From Polaromonas sp. (GTDB lineage: Bacteria > Pseudomonadota > Gammaproteobacteria > Burkholderiales > Burkholderiaceae_C), in assembly GCA_030655515.1 (NCBI GenBank), contig JAURVI010000052.1, positions 1-64,000 on the forward strand: DNA of 64,000 nucleotides, in the 5' to 3' direction. The translations under genes were made by a program, and so were the position numbers. A model generated the notes under the pieces. The model did no database searches, was not told the DNA's origin, and saw nothing but the letters and a program-made list of their open reading frames with translations. Position 1 is the first letter of the stretch, and every line of letters begins with the position of its first letter. Of this stretch, positions 56,341-64,000 are shown piece after piece.

Positions 56341-57165
56341 TCAGGGAAGGTCTTTCATTTCCCAGGCAATGCGTACCAGCTCCGCCTTGAGCTGCATGCG
56401 CGCCTCCTCATCCAGACCCGACAGGCTGTGTGGCAGACTCATGTTGCGCGGTGAAATGGCGCTGCCTTTGGACGCAAACACAATGCTGTTGCTTTTTTCC
56501 ACGGCGAGGACTTCGACCGCGTTGCCGCCGAAACTGCGGCTGATGCGATCAGCAAACACCGGGTAGTCGGGGTGGTCGTAGTGCAGGTTGACCACCAGCA
56601 CGCCGTCGGACGACAGCGCCGCAAAGCAATCGTCGTAAAAACGCTGCGAGCACAAAGAAGCGGGCTGCCCCTGATGGTCAAAGCCATCGACCAGCAACAC
56701 ATCGAAGTCCGGTGTTTCGGTCTGCACAAACAGGGCGCCGTCGGCAGCAATCACCTGAAACCGTTCCTCATCGTCGGGCACCTGAAACTCCCGGCGCAGG
56801 GCAATCACATGCGGGTTGATCTCCAGCACGGTCATCCTGCACGCAGGCAATTGCCGATAACAGAATTTGGCGAGTGAGCCACCGCCCAGTCCGATCATGC
56901 CGATGTGCGCCGGCGCCGGTTTGAACAGCAGAAATCCCATCATGGTCCGGGTGTAGTCCACGTCCAGGCGCCAGGGCCTGCGCGTCAGCATGCGGCTTTG
57001 CAGTTCGCCCAGCGTGAAATGCAGCGACTTGGCTGCGCCGTCGTCAGACACAAACGGTTTGATGTATTGCAGCGACTGAAAACCGCCGGGCGCGGCGGTC
57101 TCCAGCGGCGCCTCCGGGGTCGGCTCCCCCGGCGCGATGGCGGATGCGTCAGGCCAGGGTTTCAC
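56341..57165 (-). CDS. Spermidine synthase-like methyltransferase-fold protein
   Basis: A 274-residue protein with the polyamine synthase/methyltransferase fold. GMIGLGGGSLAKFCYRQLP is the nucleotide-binding loop, MTVLEINPHVIALRREF holds the ribose-binding glutamate, and DVLLVDGFDHQGQP replaces the usual D-x-x-D-P active-site segment. The altered active site makes true spermidine synthesis doubtful; such genomic neighbours often annotate only as spermidine synthase-like. It starts at GTG 57165, overlapping the stop of the YoaK-family gene. A ~60-residue leader precedes the conserved part. Confidence 0.8.
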   Translation of the reverse strand: MKPWPDASAIAPGEPTPEAPLETAAPGGFQSLQYIKPFVSDDGAAKSLHFTLGELQSRMLTRRPWRLDVDYTRTMMGFLLFKPAPAHIGMIGLGGGSLAKFCYRQLPACRMTVLEINPHVIALRREFQVPDDEERFQVIAADGALFVQTETPDFDVLLVDGFDHQGQPASLCSQRFYDDCFAALSSDGVLVVNLHYDHPDYPVFADRISRSFGGNAVEVLAVEKSNSIVFASKGSAISPRNMSLPHSLSGLDEEARMQLKAELVRIAWEMKDLP

Positions 57166-57917
57166 GGCGAATTCGCCGCATTGCGCAGGTCAAGCGCGAT
57201 GGCCGGCAAAGCCATGGCGACCAGCAACAATGTGATCGGCAAGGTAGCGCTAAAGCCCATCGCCTTGAACGCAAGGGCGCCGGCGATGCCGCCCGCAAAG
57301 AACAGCCCGAGCAGGGTGGCATAAATGAACAGTTTGTCAGTGTCTGCCTTGACAAACTGGATGTGGTTGGCTTTTTTCGAATAATTCCAGTAAATCAGGC
57401 GCCCCAGCTCGATGCCCAAATCCGTGATGACACCCGTCATGTGCGTGGTGCGGATCTCGGCCTGCGAGATTTTCGTGACGATGGCGTTCTGCAAGCCCAT
57501 GATGAAGCACAGCAGCAGCACCGCCGTGGGAACCAGCAAGCTGGCCAGTGATTTCAGGTTGGCGCCCACCAGGCCAAACACCAGCAGCAGCGCCGCCTCC
57601 AGCAGCAATGCCAGCGCGTACTTGCTGCGCAGCGCATGGCGCCGCGCCCAACTGATGATCAGTGTCGTGGTGATGGCCCCGCCAATAAACGCCGCCAGAG
57701 ACACCACACCAGCCAGCGCCAGCGCTATGCTGCCGACAACCAGATCATCGGCGACGGACGAGACGATGCCCGTCATGTGCGAGGTGTAGCGCTGCACCGC
57801 CAGAAAACCGCCGGCATTGATGGCTCCGGCGACAAACGCCAATATCCCGCCAAACTGCAGGTTGCTGCGGCGCGTGCGTTCTTTGTCGGTAAGCTGGAGC
57901 AGAAATTTGAAAAACAT
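57162..57917 (-). CDS. YoaK-family (DUF1275) membrane protein
   Basis: A 251-residue protein with six or seven hydrophobic spans. FVAGAINAGGFLAVQRYTSHMTG is a typical DUF1275 stretch (I quote only part of it: AINAGGFLAVQRYTSHMTG), and FIMGLQNAIVTKIS with EIRTTHMTGVITDLGIELG its second half. Function unknown. I chose ATG 57917 (MFFKFLLQLTDKER); earlier in-frame ATGs to 57968 add up to 17 residues. It is followed directly by the spermidine-synthase-like gene with a GTGA overlap, so the four genes down to 54623 form one minus-strand operon. Confidence 0.85.
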   Translation of the reverse strand: MFFKFLLQLTDKERTRRSNLQFGGILAFVAGAINAGGFLAVQRYTSHMTGIVSSVADDLVVGSIALALAGVVSLAAFIGGAITTTLIISWARRHALRSKYALALLLEAALLLVFGLVGANLKSLASLLVPTAVLLLCFIMGLQNAIVTKISQAEIRTTHMTGVITDLGIELGRLIYWNYSKKANHIQFVKADTDKLFIYATLLGLFFAGGIAGALAFKAMGFSATLPITLLLVAMALPAIALDLRNAANSP

Positions 57918-58045
57918 GGAAACTCGCCAAGCAAGAAGCATGACAGGCTCCATTATCGACGGATGCAAACTGCTATGAAAATAGTAGTGAATCTGGGCGG
58001 GCGTTTTGGCTTCGGCAAGCCCGGACGAACAGACGCAGGCCTTCC

Positions 58046-60574
58046 TTATGCCGAAGTTCCCTCTGTGTCTGCCGGGACCGCGTCCTTGACCAGGGAGTCC
58101 AGCGCCTGGGCCACGACGCCGTGCGTCTCGACGGGACGCAGCAGGTGCCCCCTGATCAGGCGCTCGCAGCTACGCTTGGTCATCGAGTGCGGCTGGCCGC
58201 CCTGGCTGACAAACATGAACAGGGCGCCGCGGTTGCTGGTCCATATCAATTGCGCGCGCAGCCAGCGGCGTTTTGAATACAGGTCCACCCAACTGCCTTC
58301 GCGCAGGCCGAGCAAGATCTGTTCGGGGCTGGGCGTATCGCCGGCAGCAGACGTCTGCTGCACGCTGTCCTCAGCCGCCGGTGGCGGCGCCGGTTCGACA
58401 TCGGACGGCTCCAAGTTCAATTCGTCCGCCCCGGACGGCGCGGCCTCTTCAAACCCGGCGGCATCGAGCTCCCGTTGCGCCAGCCAGGGCTGGCTGGCCG
58501 CTCTGGCTTTTCTCTGTTCGGGCGTGGCCGGCAGGATGTCGCTCAGGTCGGACTCTTCGGCTTCGGCCTGCGCCACCTCCAGCGGCGCTGGCGCCGACTC
58601 CGCGGCATCGCGCCGGCTGCGGACGCGGCGCAGCTTGAGCACCGGGTGATGGAGTTTTTCCATGGTCTGGAAAAATGTTTCAGTTTCGCGCGCATCTTGC
58701 CCCAGAGAAGCCAGACCCGAATGCAGCTTGCTCAGCAGACCGGGAATCATCGCTATCAATTGAGCCGGGCGCTTGAGCGTGACCTGGGGCTTGACGCTCC
58801 ACAACAGATCGCTGACCAGCGCGCCGTAGCCTTCGGGGTCAATTTGGCGCGCCGGGTGGGTGAGCCGGGTGTGCGCCAGCACCAGCGCCCAGGGCCCGAA
58901 AAGAAAGTCCAGCACCACCCCCGGGACATGGTCCAGGTCGGGCCGCGTGCTGATGTCGAAGGCGATCTGGTCTGCCTGCGCTTGCCGCTCTTCGGCAAAC
59001 TGGAGGGTCTGGCGCATGTTGCGGCGTTGCGCTTGTTCCTGCTGTTCCTGCGCGGCCCACAGGTTTTGCAGCTTGCTCAGTGCCGCGTCGAAAGGCCGGG
59101 CGTCCTCAATGGTCAGCGCGTTGAGGGTGTTGACGGTTTCGGTCACCGACTGGAAAAATACACCGAACTCGGGACTCGATTCGTCGTTGTATTTAAAGCT
59201 GCGTTGCGCCACGCGCTCCATAAAGCGCCGTCCGGGGTGATTTTCTTCGCTGAAAAAACGCGAGTCCACCATCGCCAGGCGCAGCAGCGAAGGCTCCAGC
59301 GCGACAATCGCTTCGCGCACCGGCACCAGCAGGCGCGGGTCCTGTGCCACCTGGCTCACCAGCTTTTCCACCACCTCCATGCCCAGCACCTGGCCGACGC
59401 GGGTGGCGTCTTTTTTCAGTTGCGTGTGTACCAGAGCGCGCTCACGGGCGCGCCCGTACACGCCCCAAACCTGCGAGCTGAGCTGGCTCAACACGTCCAC
59501 CATGCGCGAAGGGCTGTCCATGCCCGTGTCATCGTCCAGCGCCGGCAGCGCCGGGCGGCCGGGGTCGCTACGGGTACCACGGTAGCCGCGGTCGGCGGGT
59601 GGCGGCTCGGGCTGCAAGGCGGCGTGGGCCGAGTCCCGCGCGGCCTTCAGCGCGATCAGTTCTTCTTCAATGGTCGCGTAATACGCCGGCGCCAGCCCGT
59701 GGCCGGCGTTGCTGCCGCCATGGAACAGAAAGTCCTGGAACAACTCGTCCTTGACGGCGTAGTTGGACAAATCGTGCCTGACCATCGGCTCGTCCGACAC
59801 ATAACCGATGGGGCCGGCTGGCGCGTTGCCGCCGGCAGTGGCTTTCGCCGGCGCAACGCTGGCATCTGCTTTGGGGCTGCCATTTTTTCTGCCGGTACTG
59901 GCCGACGTTGGCAAAACCCGGTAGTTCGCGGCACGAACCTGGGCCAGTTCCAGCAAATTGACCAACCGTTCGTACACCCGCTTGAGCTCGCGCCCCAGGG
60001 GTTCGGCCAGATGCTTGACCCACAAGGCGCTGATGGCCGGCGCGACCGGCGCGCCCGCCATCAGTGTGCGCAGCGCCTGCGTGTACACCTCGGGCCGCAC
60101 CGGGTTGAGCTCGGGACTGACGTTGCCCAGACCCTGCGCCGAACTCATCAAGCCATTGAGTTCGGCCAGGACCTGCTCGACCGCCGGCGCCACCTGCAGC
60201 AGCAGCCGTGAGGACTCGATGTCTTCCTCGACCTGGGCGTTATCGACCAGCGAGAACATGTCGTCCGCCGTCTTGGCGTGCATGGACGGGCGTGGCGGGG
60301 GAGGCTGAACAGCCTGCTGTTTGGCGGCGTCCGGCGTCATGCTGTTGAAGGCAGTTAGCAGATCATGCGGGTATTGCGCGCACCAACGGTCCTTGTGCTT
60401 GAGCAACTCCCGCCAGGCCAGGTCCAGCTCATCGCGCTCGGACGCCTTGATGCTTTGGGCTTCAGCCACCTGCAGCGCCGAAACCGCATGGTCAATGCAG
60501 TACTCAAGCGCAAGTGCCGAGGCGTTGGCGGCTTCCTGCAGACAGCGGTGAAAAACGTCGGAGTGCGATGCCAT
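58046..60574 (-). CDS. DUF1631-family protein
   Basis: An 842-residue cytoplasmic protein of the DUF1631 family, often mis-annotated as thymidine phosphorylase. It is largely helical, with acidic and proline-rich linkers near 100 and 690-760. The C-terminal ~80 residues (LREGSWVDLYSKRRWLRAQL, LFMFVSQGGQPHSMTKRSCE) resemble a PilZ-type beta-barrel, which may bind cyclic di-GMP in family members, though the RxxxR/DxSxxG motif is not intact. Function is not established. It stands alone on the minus strand, with 580 gene-free bases upstream. Confidence 0.82.
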   Translation of the reverse strand: MASHSDVFHRCLQEAANASALALEYCIDHAVSALQVAEAQSIKASERDELDLAWRELLKHKDRWCAQYPHDLLTAFNSMTPDAAKQQAVQPPPPRPSMHAKTADDMFSLVDNAQVEEDIESSRLLLQVAPAVEQVLAELNGLMSSAQGLGNVSPELNPVRPEVYTQALRTLMAGAPVAPAISALWVKHLAEPLGRELKRVYERLVNLLELAQVRAANYRVLPTSASTGRKNGSPKADASVAPAKATAGGNAPAGPIGYVSDEPMVRHDLSNYAVKDELFQDFLFHGGSNAGHGLAPAYYATIEEELIALKAARDSAHAALQPEPPPADRGYRGTRSDPGRPALPALDDDTGMDSPSRMVDVLSQLSSQVWGVYGRARERALVHTQLKKDATRVGQVLGMEVVEKLVSQVAQDPRLLVPVREAIVALEPSLLRLAMVDSRFFSEENHPGRRFMERVAQRSFKYNDESSPEFGVFFQSVTETVNTLNALTIEDARPFDAALSKLQNLWAAQEQQEQAQRRNMRQTLQFAEERQAQADQIAFDISTRPDLDHVPGVVLDFLFGPWALVLAHTRLTHPARQIDPEGYGALVSDLLWSVKPQVTLKRPAQLIAMIPGLLSKLHSGLASLGQDARETETFFQTMEKLHHPVLKLRRVRSRRDAAESAPAPLEVAQAEAEESDLSDILPATPEQRKARAASQPWLAQRELDAAGFEEAAPSGADELNLEPSDVEPAPPPAAEDSVQQTSAAGDTPSPEQILLGLREGSWVDLYSKRRWLRAQLIWTSNRGALFMFVSQGGQPHSMTKRSCERLIRGHLLRPVETHGVVAQALDSLVKDAVPADTEGTSA

Positions 60575-61155
60575 CGTGAGAACCGAGGTGTATGACGAGG
60601 TAAAAACGTGCGGGGTCGCTCTGTGGGTGAAAACGCCGGTTCAGACCGAGCAGGAAGTGTGGGCCGAACTGGGCCGCCGGTGGTGAAAACGCCGAAGTAT
60701 CTTGTAACGATTCCCAACCCGGCCAGTATCAAAAAGCCCCTGCCGACACTTGACGGGCTGGTTCCGGCGCGGGCGGATGAAGGGAATTTCCGCGCGCCGG
60801 CTGCTTCCATGCGGAATCCGGCTGCTTACGCCAGTCAACCTGCGGCTCTTTGGATATGAGTGCAGGGCGCTATTGTTTATATAGCATCTTCGGCACCCCG
60901 GCGGGCGCTTCATGGGCTTGCCGTCCCGGCCACGGCCACGCGGATGCGGCAGGGCCGGCACAGCAAAAAGCCGCAACAAATCGTTGCAGTTTGTTGCTTG
61001 TGCGCTGTCGATCAGTCCCTTGGACTGGCAAACGCTGACAATGCTCACCATGGCGGCGTACCGCCGAACCGTCGGATACCATCGACTGGTGTCTTGACGG
61101 AGTACCCATAAGCAAGCAAGTCCGCCAATCAGCCAGCAATCAAGGAGGTGTCCCC
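60575..61155. other. Gene-free region between the DUF1631 gene and dinD
   Basis: No gene is supported. It marks the border between core genes and the accessory operon. A small inverted repeat GCTAT-N7-ATAGC lies at 60869-60885. A strong ribosome site AAGGAGGTG (61142-61150) ends the region. I found no LexA box of the CTGT-N8-ACAG form, so damage induction of dinD is not evident. No attachment-site repeat or tRNA was seen. Confidence 0.5.
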
Positions 61156-62025
61156 GTGAGTGCCAAGCAAATAACACCGGTTGCCGCCGGATTCGAGGCG
61201 CTGAAGCAAACCAACGAGCACAACGCCGAATACTGGCGTGCCCGTGATCTGCAGCCCCTGCTGGGCTACACCCAATGGCGGCGGTTTGAGCAGGCTATCG
61301 AGCGCGCCATGGCCTCCTGCGAAACCTCCGGCAACAACCCGGACAACCATTTTGCCGGCGTTGGCAAAATGGTCGGTCTGGGCTCAGGCAGCCAGCGGCC
61401 CGTCAACGACTACCATCTCTCCCGTTTTGCTTGCTACCTCATCGTCCAGAACGGCGACCCCCGCAAACCCGAAATTGCCCAGGCCCAGCAATACTTCGCC
61501 GTTCAGGCCCGCCGCCAGGAGCTGAGCGACCAAGCTGCCGCAGATGTGGAAAGGCTTGAACTGCGCAAGCAGACCGCGGAAGAGTTCAAAGCCCTGTCGG
61601 GCGCTGCGCAAGACGCGGGCGTGCAGAGCAGGATGTTTGGCGTCTTTCATGATGCGGGCTACAAAGGCCTGTACGGCGGCCTGGGGCGCGACGCCATCAA
61701 ACAGCGCAAAACCATTGCCGGCAAAGACAACCTGCTCGACCGCATGAACGCCACCGAACTGGCCGCCAACCAGTTTCGCATGACGCAAACCCGCGACAAG
61801 CTGGCGCGTGGCGTCAGCGGCCAAACACAAGCCATCCAGACGCACGAGCAGGTGGGCAAAGAAGTGCGCGATGCCATCAAGCGCATCGGCGGCACGCTGC
61901 CGGAAGACATTCCACCGGCCGAGCACATCAAGGACGTTGAAAAACGCCTCAAGCAAGCGGCACCCAAACTGACGCTGGACGAGCGCGAGGCCGGTGGCTT
62001 GCTGGGGGAGGAGAAAAAACCATGA
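61156..62025 (+). CDS. dinD: DNA-damage-inducible protein D homologue
   Basis: A 289-residue DinD. FEALKQTNEHNAEYWRARDL and LLGYTQWRRFEQAIERAM form the BRO-N-like N-terminal domain; LSRFACYLIVQNGDPRKPEI and FAVQARRQELSDQ the middle; a helical C-terminus follows. E. coli DinD inhibits RecA-made filaments; homologues are often found near phage or defence genes. Start is GTG 61156 with the best ribosome site in the window (AAGGAGGTG, 5-base spacing). It overlaps the DUF2130 gene by four bases, so the two are coupled. Confidence 0.9.
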   Translation: MSAKQITPVAAGFEALKQTNEHNAEYWRARDLQPLLGYTQWRRFEQAIERAMASCETSGNNPDNHFAGVGKMVGLGSGSQRPVNDYHLSRFACYLIVQNGDPRKPEIAQAQQYFAVQARRQELSDQAAADVERLELRKQTAEEFKALSGAAQDAGVQSRMFGVFHDAGYKGLYGGLGRDAIKQRKTIAGKDNLLDRMNATELAANQFRMTQTRDKLARGVSGQTQAIQTHEQVGKEVRDAIKRIGGTLPEDIPPAEHIKDVEKRLKQAAPKLTLDEREAGGLLGEEKKP

Positions 62026-63323
62026 CCGAACCCACCATCATCTGCCCCAACTGCCGGGCAGAAATCAAACTCACCGAGTCGCTGGTCGCGCCGCTGATTG
62101 CATCCACCCGCCAGCAGTTCGAGGTGCAACTGGCCCAAAAGGACAGCGACATCGCGCAGCGCGAGCAGGCCATGCGCGAGAAGGAAAAAGCGCTGACGGA
62201 TGCAAAACGTGACCTGGACGAACAGGTGGCCGACCAGGTCGCGAGTCAGCTCAAAACCGAACGCGCGCGCGTAGCCGCAGAAGAAGCCAAAAAGGCCAAG
62301 GCGGCATCGGCCAACGAACTGGAAGCCAAAGCCCGCGAACTGGCTGAACTGCAAGACGTGCTGAAAGTGCGCGACGCCAAACTGCTTGAGGCCCAGCAGG
62401 CCCAGGCCGAGGTCATCAAAAAACAGCGTGAGCTGGATGACGCCCGGCGCGAGCTGGACCTGACCGTTGAAAAACGCGTGCAAGACGGCTTGAGCGAAGT
62501 GCGCACCCAGGCCCGGCGCGAAGCCGAAGACGGCATGAAGCTCAAGGTGGCCGAGAAAGACCAAACCATCGCTTCCATGCAGCAGAAGATTGAAGAGCTC
62601 AAGCAAAAAGCTGAACAAGGCTCCCAGCAACTGCAAGGCGAAGTGCAAGAGATGGAACTGGAAAACCTGCTGCGCGCCAAGTTCCCGTTTGACCTGATCG
62701 AGCCCGTGCCCAAGGGCGAGTTTGGCGGCGACGCCCTGCACCGCGTCAACAGTCAGGGCGGGGTGCCCTGCGGCAGCATCTTGTGGGAATCCAAACGCAC
62801 CCGCAACTGGAGCGACGGCTGGCTGCCCAAGCTGCGTGAAGACCAGCGCAGCGCCAAGGCCGAAGTCTGCGTGCTGGTCAGCCAGGTGTTGCCCAAAGGC
62901 GTGGAAACCTTTGACCTGGTGGATGGCGTGTGGATCACCTCCCCACGCGTGGCCATCCCCGTGGCCATCATGCTGCGCCAGGCCCTGCTGCAGTTGAGCC
63001 AGACCCGCGCCTTGAGCGAAGGCCAGCAAACCAAGACCGAGATGGTTTACCAGTACCTCACCGGCCCGCGCTTCAGGCAGCGGGTGGAGGCGATTGTGGA
63101 GTCCTTCTCATCCATGCAGGACGACCTGGACAAGGAGCGCAAAGTCATCATGAAACAATGGGCCAAGCGCCAGGAGCAGATTGAGCGCGTGATGGGTGCG
63201 ACGGTGGGGATGTATGGGGATTTGCAGGGGATTGCGGGGAAGTCGTTGCAGGAAATTGAGGGACTTAGTTTTCAAGCAATTGAATCGAGCGCTACAACTC
63301 AGAAAGTGTTGACTCAAGAATGA
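62022..63323 (+). CDS. DUF2130-family coiled-coil protein, candidate PD-(D/E)xK nuclease
   Basis: A 433-residue protein. Residues 8-11 (CPNC) suggest half a zinc ribbon. About 30-215 are a long charged coiled coil. The C-terminal DUF2130 domain holds FPFDLIEPVPKGEFGGD (D237) followed by SILWESKRTRNW with E256-S-K258. A D...E-x-K arrangement at this spacing is what PD-(D/E)xK nucleases such as RmuC show; whether it is catalytic here is my inference, since the family has no accepted function. It overlaps dinD and the SIR2-like gene by four bases each. Confidence 0.82.
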   Translation: MTEPTIICPNCRAEIKLTESLVAPLIASTRQQFEVQLAQKDSDIAQREQAMREKEKALTDAKRDLDEQVADQVASQLKTERARVAAEEAKKAKAASANELEAKARELAELQDVLKVRDAKLLEAQQAQAEVIKKQRELDDARRELDLTVEKRVQDGLSEVRTQARREAEDGMKLKVAEKDQTIASMQQKIEELKQKAEQGSQQLQGEVQEMELENLLRAKFPFDLIEPVPKGEFGGDALHRVNSQGGVPCGSILWESKRTRNWSDGWLPKLREDQRSAKAEVCVLVSQVLPKGVETFDLVDGVWITSPRVAIPVAIMLRQALLQLSQTRALSEGQQTKTEMVYQYLTGPRFRQRVEAIVESFSSMQDDLDKERKVIMKQWAKRQEQIERVMGATVGMYGDLQGIAGKSLQEIEGLSFQAIESSATTQKVLTQE

Positions 63324-64000
63324 ATACTAAAACTCACTGTCCCTATAGACAAACCAAAAACCTACAAGATGCACTCACCTCTGATAAGGTGAGAGTGGCT
63401 TTTTTGCTAGGCGCAGGCTGTCCAGTATCGATTCGCATGAAGGAGGGTGTTTTTTGTACCGATGAAACTGCGGCTGGCTCAGCGCCTTTGATTCCGGACA
63501 TTGCTGGCCTAACCGGATTAATAAAAGCAGAACTCAGGGGCAATGACAAGTACAAGACCAGTTTTGAGGCGGTACTAAAGCGGCTTGATGGCGACGCACC
63601 TGAAAGTAAGGTAACCATAGAGGACATTCTGAGTCATATTCGTTCACTACAAGATGTGATTCGCGAGGGCAGCATTGATGGGCTGGATAAGGCAAACCTC
63701 GCCGCACTTGACATCGCAATATGCGACATCACCACCAAGAAGGTGAACGTTCAATTGCCCCAGGCACGAACTGCGTATCACCAGTTCGCAACGTGGATTG
63801 GTGGAGTACCTCGCGCAAACGCGGTGGAAATATTTACGCCGAACTATGACTTGCTTCTTGAGCAAGGGCTTGAAGCTGGGCAAATACCTTATTTCGATGG
63901 ATTTGTTGGCTCCAAACAAGCCTTTTTTGATTTGACCTCAATGGAGGAAGAGGGTAAAAATGCATTGCCTGACCGTTGGGCGCGGTTGTGGAAAGTTCAT
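63320..64000 (+). CDS. SIR2-like NAD-binding protein, N-terminal part (runs off window)
   Basis: An open frame of 227 codons without a stop, continuing past the window. FLLGAGCPVSIRM has the NAD-binding G31-A-G33 loop of SIR2-like defence proteins, PLIPDIAGLTGLI follows as in that group, and TPNYDLLLEQGLE (N175, D177) matches the T-x-N-Y-D motif. The last codons, LWKVH, reach the place where the family has its catalytic His-Gly-Ser. Base composition is clearly lower in GC than dinD and DUF2130. Start overlaps the DUF2130 stop (ATGA). In known defence systems such proteins deplete NAD on phage infection. Confidence 0.82.
   Translation, partial: MNTKTHCPYRQTKNLQDALTSDKVRVAFLLGAGCPVSIRMKEGVFCTDETAAGSAPLIPDIAGLTGLIKAELRGNDKYKTSFEAVLKRLDGDAPESKVTIEDILSHIRSLQDVIREGSIDGLDKANLAALDIAICDITTKKVNVQLPQARTAYHQFATWIGGVPRANAVEIFTPNYDLLLEQGLEAGQIPYFDGFVGSKQAFFDLTSMEEEGKNALPDRWARLWKVH

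Noticed and set aside
61094-61122. TTGACG as a -35 box for dinD
   Set aside because: No -10-like hexamer stands 16-18 bases downstream.
60575-61155. LexA operator controlling dinD
   Set aside because: No CTGT-N8-ACAG site was found by eye; induction by DNA damage is therefore not claimed.
1-64000. CRISPR arrays, tRNA or rRNA genes, insertion sequences
   Set aside because: No regular spacer-repeat pattern, cloverleaf, rRNA core or transposase was seen on either strand.

Overview
The window is a high-GC bacterial chromosome segment. Its housekeeping gene orders are typical of Burkholderiales, most likely Comamonadaceae (Polaromonas/Rhodoferax-like). The support is the orders pyrF-uvrA<>MFS-ssb, hpf-ptsN-hprK<fur>bamE-dapB and leuS-lptE-holA-proA-gshA-kup-gshB, a split pntAA/pntAB/pntB transhydrogenase, and dispersed palindromic repeats of a Comamonadaceae style. 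The genus is an inference.

Bases 1-20252 form a catabolic island for an aromatic acid. It starts with an ABC uptake system of the branched-chain amino acid (Liv) type. Its first ATPase gene is frameshifted (2440-3242). A decayed Rieske ferredoxin remnant (4058-4266), a PaaI-type thioesterase and a hemerythrin-domain protein follow. A second, intact Liv-type system (5871-10476) leads into a tightly packed run: Rieske oxygenase alpha/beta, a two-domain extradiol dioxygenase, an SDR dehydrogenase, an MFS porter, a TetR regulator, an ACMSD-type amidohydrolase, a Rieske ferredoxin, a second (benzoate/toluate-type) Rieske oxygenase alpha/beta and a BenD-like diol dehydrogenase. Together these could import an aromatic carboxylate, dihydroxylate it, rearomatise it, open the ring by meta cleavage and decarboxylate the product. 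No ferredoxin reductase is encoded in the window and the substrate cannot be read from the sequence.

Bases 20253-60574 are mostly core genes: pyrimidine synthesis (pyrF), repair and replication (uvrA, ssb, holA), tRNA modification and charging (mnmA, leuS), NAD(P) transhydrogenase, fatty-acid activation (fadD), nucleosidase (mtnN), Mg transport (corA), ribosome hibernation with the nitrogen PTS (hpf, ptsN, hprK), iron regulation (fur), envelope assembly (bamE, lptE, exbBD), lysine and proline synthesis (dapB, proA), glutathione synthesis (gshA, gshB) around the potassium transporter kup, then a minus-strand block of a DHA2 exporter, a CWC protein, a spermidine-synthase-like protein, a YoaK-family membrane protein and a DUF1631 protein. 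Two repeat families interrupt this region. Copies of one have been absorbed into the coding ends of uvrA and its divergent MFS neighbour. A terminator-like hairpin abuts the kup start codon.

Bases 61156-64000 look like an accessory defence operon: dinD, a coiled-coil DUF2130 protein with a possible nuclease motif, and a lower-GC SIR2-like gene that runs off the end of the window. All three are joined by 4-base ATGA overlaps. This is the best candidate for an undescribed system.
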